A DNA stretch of 64,000 nt, taken from NCBI GenBank assembly GCA_947561395.2, contig OX387193.1, positions 6,696,001 to 6,760,000 on the forward strand. Direction: 5' to 3'. This document shows, piece after piece, positions 62,709 to 64,000 of this stretch. This stretch comes from Buxus sempervirens. Lineage: Eukaryota > Streptophyta > Magnoliopsida > Buxales > Buxaceae. Every line of letters starts with the position of its first letter. Position 1 is the stretch's first letter. A program made the position numbers and the translations under genes. The notes below the pieces were generated by a model. That model was not told where the DNA came from, ran no database searches, and worked only from the letters and a program-made list of their open reading frames with translations.

Positions 62709-64000
62709 TAGGGGTGCAACTCGGTTCGGTTTGGTCCGGGTTGATGTCAACCCAAGACCAAACCGAAACAACATGTAATCAACCCAAAACCGAACCGAAC
62801 CGAATTCTAAACCGAAAACATAAAACCAAAAACCGAACCGAAAATAAATAAAATAACCAAAATCCAAACCGAACCGAACCGAATTACATGAGATCGGTTC
62901 GGTTTGGATTAAACCAGCTCATTTCCTCTTCACACCGTCACTGTGTTTCTGCAAAAAGCAAGACGAATTCTGTATCTCCAACAAAACAACAGTTTGATCA
63001 GGGATGCCTAAGCTTTCAAATTCGTTTCTAGATCTGAGAAACCGAGTCTACACTTCTCGTCAAAATTATTTCTAGGTTTCGCAAATGCAGGGAGGTTTCT
63101 CGAGCATGTTTGTGCCAAACTCTGTATATCCGTTTATTATTCTCGAAAACTTAGTTGTCGAGATTCCTGAGCTTGCTGGAATATAAAACAGACAGAGGGA
63201 ATCGAATTGTTACAGGAAACATACAGCTTGCGATGAGGACCTTTGAGAAAGACTAAGTCGAGAGAACGGAGAAGAAAAAGGACTGATTGGGAAAGATCTT
63301 CGCCTATGGAAGCTTTTTGTCAGATTTACCATATTCTATTCATGAAGAGGACGGAGACGAACAGGAACAGATTTGGAAAGATCTTCTCGTCTCTCTTGCT
63401 TCTCCTCCGTTTATTTCTTCTTTTTCCTCTCTATCCTCTCTCTCCTTGAACCATGTCACCACACTAGGGTTTGTAAATCTGGTGTGCCATATGGTGATTG
63501 ATTACAGAGATTTGGAAAAGGAGATAATGGCCGTGTTTGTTTCTGCTGCAAAACCGAAATCTCTATCACTTCCTCGATTCTTATTCATACAGATTCGTTG
63601 ATTCTATCACCGTGAATGTGCAACTGAGACGCACTCCTTAGGAAGCCCAAACAAGGCTCGTTGAACGAGTGGAGAAGCTTGAAGAATCAGTGAAGGCTTG
63701 GAGACGATTCCACAGTGGCCGTCGGCGATCGGCGGTCGGTAGTCGGCAATTGGTGGTTGGTAGTAGGCAGTCGGCGCTTGAGCATAATAGCATTGACAAA
63801 CTAGGGTTTGGAAACAGGAAGGAAGTTTGGTCGACTTAAGACGGGGTAGTTTTTGGTAATATTCTTAAAGTTTGAAGGCAAACTTTAAACTTAAATATGT
63901 ATACATTAAAATATTTTTGTAAGATTTGGGTCGGTTTCGGTTCGATTCGGTTATATACAAATTCGGTTCGGTTCGGTTTAACCGAGTACTCAACCCAAAA
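62709..64000. mobile_element. hAT-like element, left end and body, cut by the window edge
   Basis: Begins TAGGGGTGCAACTCGGTTCG, the same terminus as the 339-bp element at 28929, and carries many GGTTCGGTT/AACCGAACC subterminal repeats at both ends of the visible part (62715-62910 and 63925-63980). The middle (about 62930-63850) is GA-rich and holds unremarkable open frames. The right terminus should lie just beyond 64000. Confidence 0.65.

Noticed and set aside
63243..63601. Overlapping open frames near the right edge
   Set aside because: Inside the hAT-like element, GA/CT-rich and without family similarity; a captured gene fragment cannot be excluded.

Overview
The window is nuclear DNA from a flowering plant: about 35% GC, GT-AG introns (one GC-AG), SINE, LINE, TRIM, hAT and CACTA transposon remnants, and proteins that read as plant orthologues throughout. 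Presence of a CYP80-like P450, a family best known from benzylisoquinoline-alkaloid plants, suggests an early-diverging eudicot such as Proteales or Ranunculales. That placement is inference only.

Eight gene models have reading frames that join exactly across every intron, and a ninth is broken. From the left: (1) the 3' six exons of HAP2/GCS1, the sperm-cell fusion protein (12-8178, +; its 5' end lies outside the window); (2) a tandem pair of CYP87A-like P450 genes on the minus strand, an intact one (8668-10893) and a damaged copy (14559-16844); (3) PIG-U, a GPI-transamidase subunit, in 14 exons (20467-27744, -); (4) a UBA/UIM/UBX protein of the PUX8 type (30757-39544, +); (5) an A9/FIL1-type tapetal 8-cysteine protein (41247-41552, -); (6) a Golgi PMT15/18-type putative methyltransferase (42235-45378, -); (7) the GRAS regulator SCL28 (52212-54230, +), with a cluster of MSA (MYB3R-binding) elements upstream; (8) a CYP80-like P450 (54828-56526, -). 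These are independent single-function plant genes, not an operon or pathway cluster. HAP2 and the A9-like gene both belong to flower reproduction but are 33 kb apart with unrelated genes between.

The rest is intron and repeat DNA. The PIG-U/PUX8 divergent intergenic region holds two hAT-type elements with 8-bp target duplications. The right end (57.6-64.0 kb) is transposon-dense: a SINE nested in a long-inverted-repeat MITE, a complete 1.4-kb CACTA-type element, a complete 0.48-kb TRIM retrotransposon, LINE fragments, and the start of a further hAT-like element that runs off the edge.

I found no clearly new biological system. The observations most worth following are the two independent splice-frame lesions in the second CYP87A copy, the MSA cluster of SCL28, and the several target-duplication-bounded small transposons.
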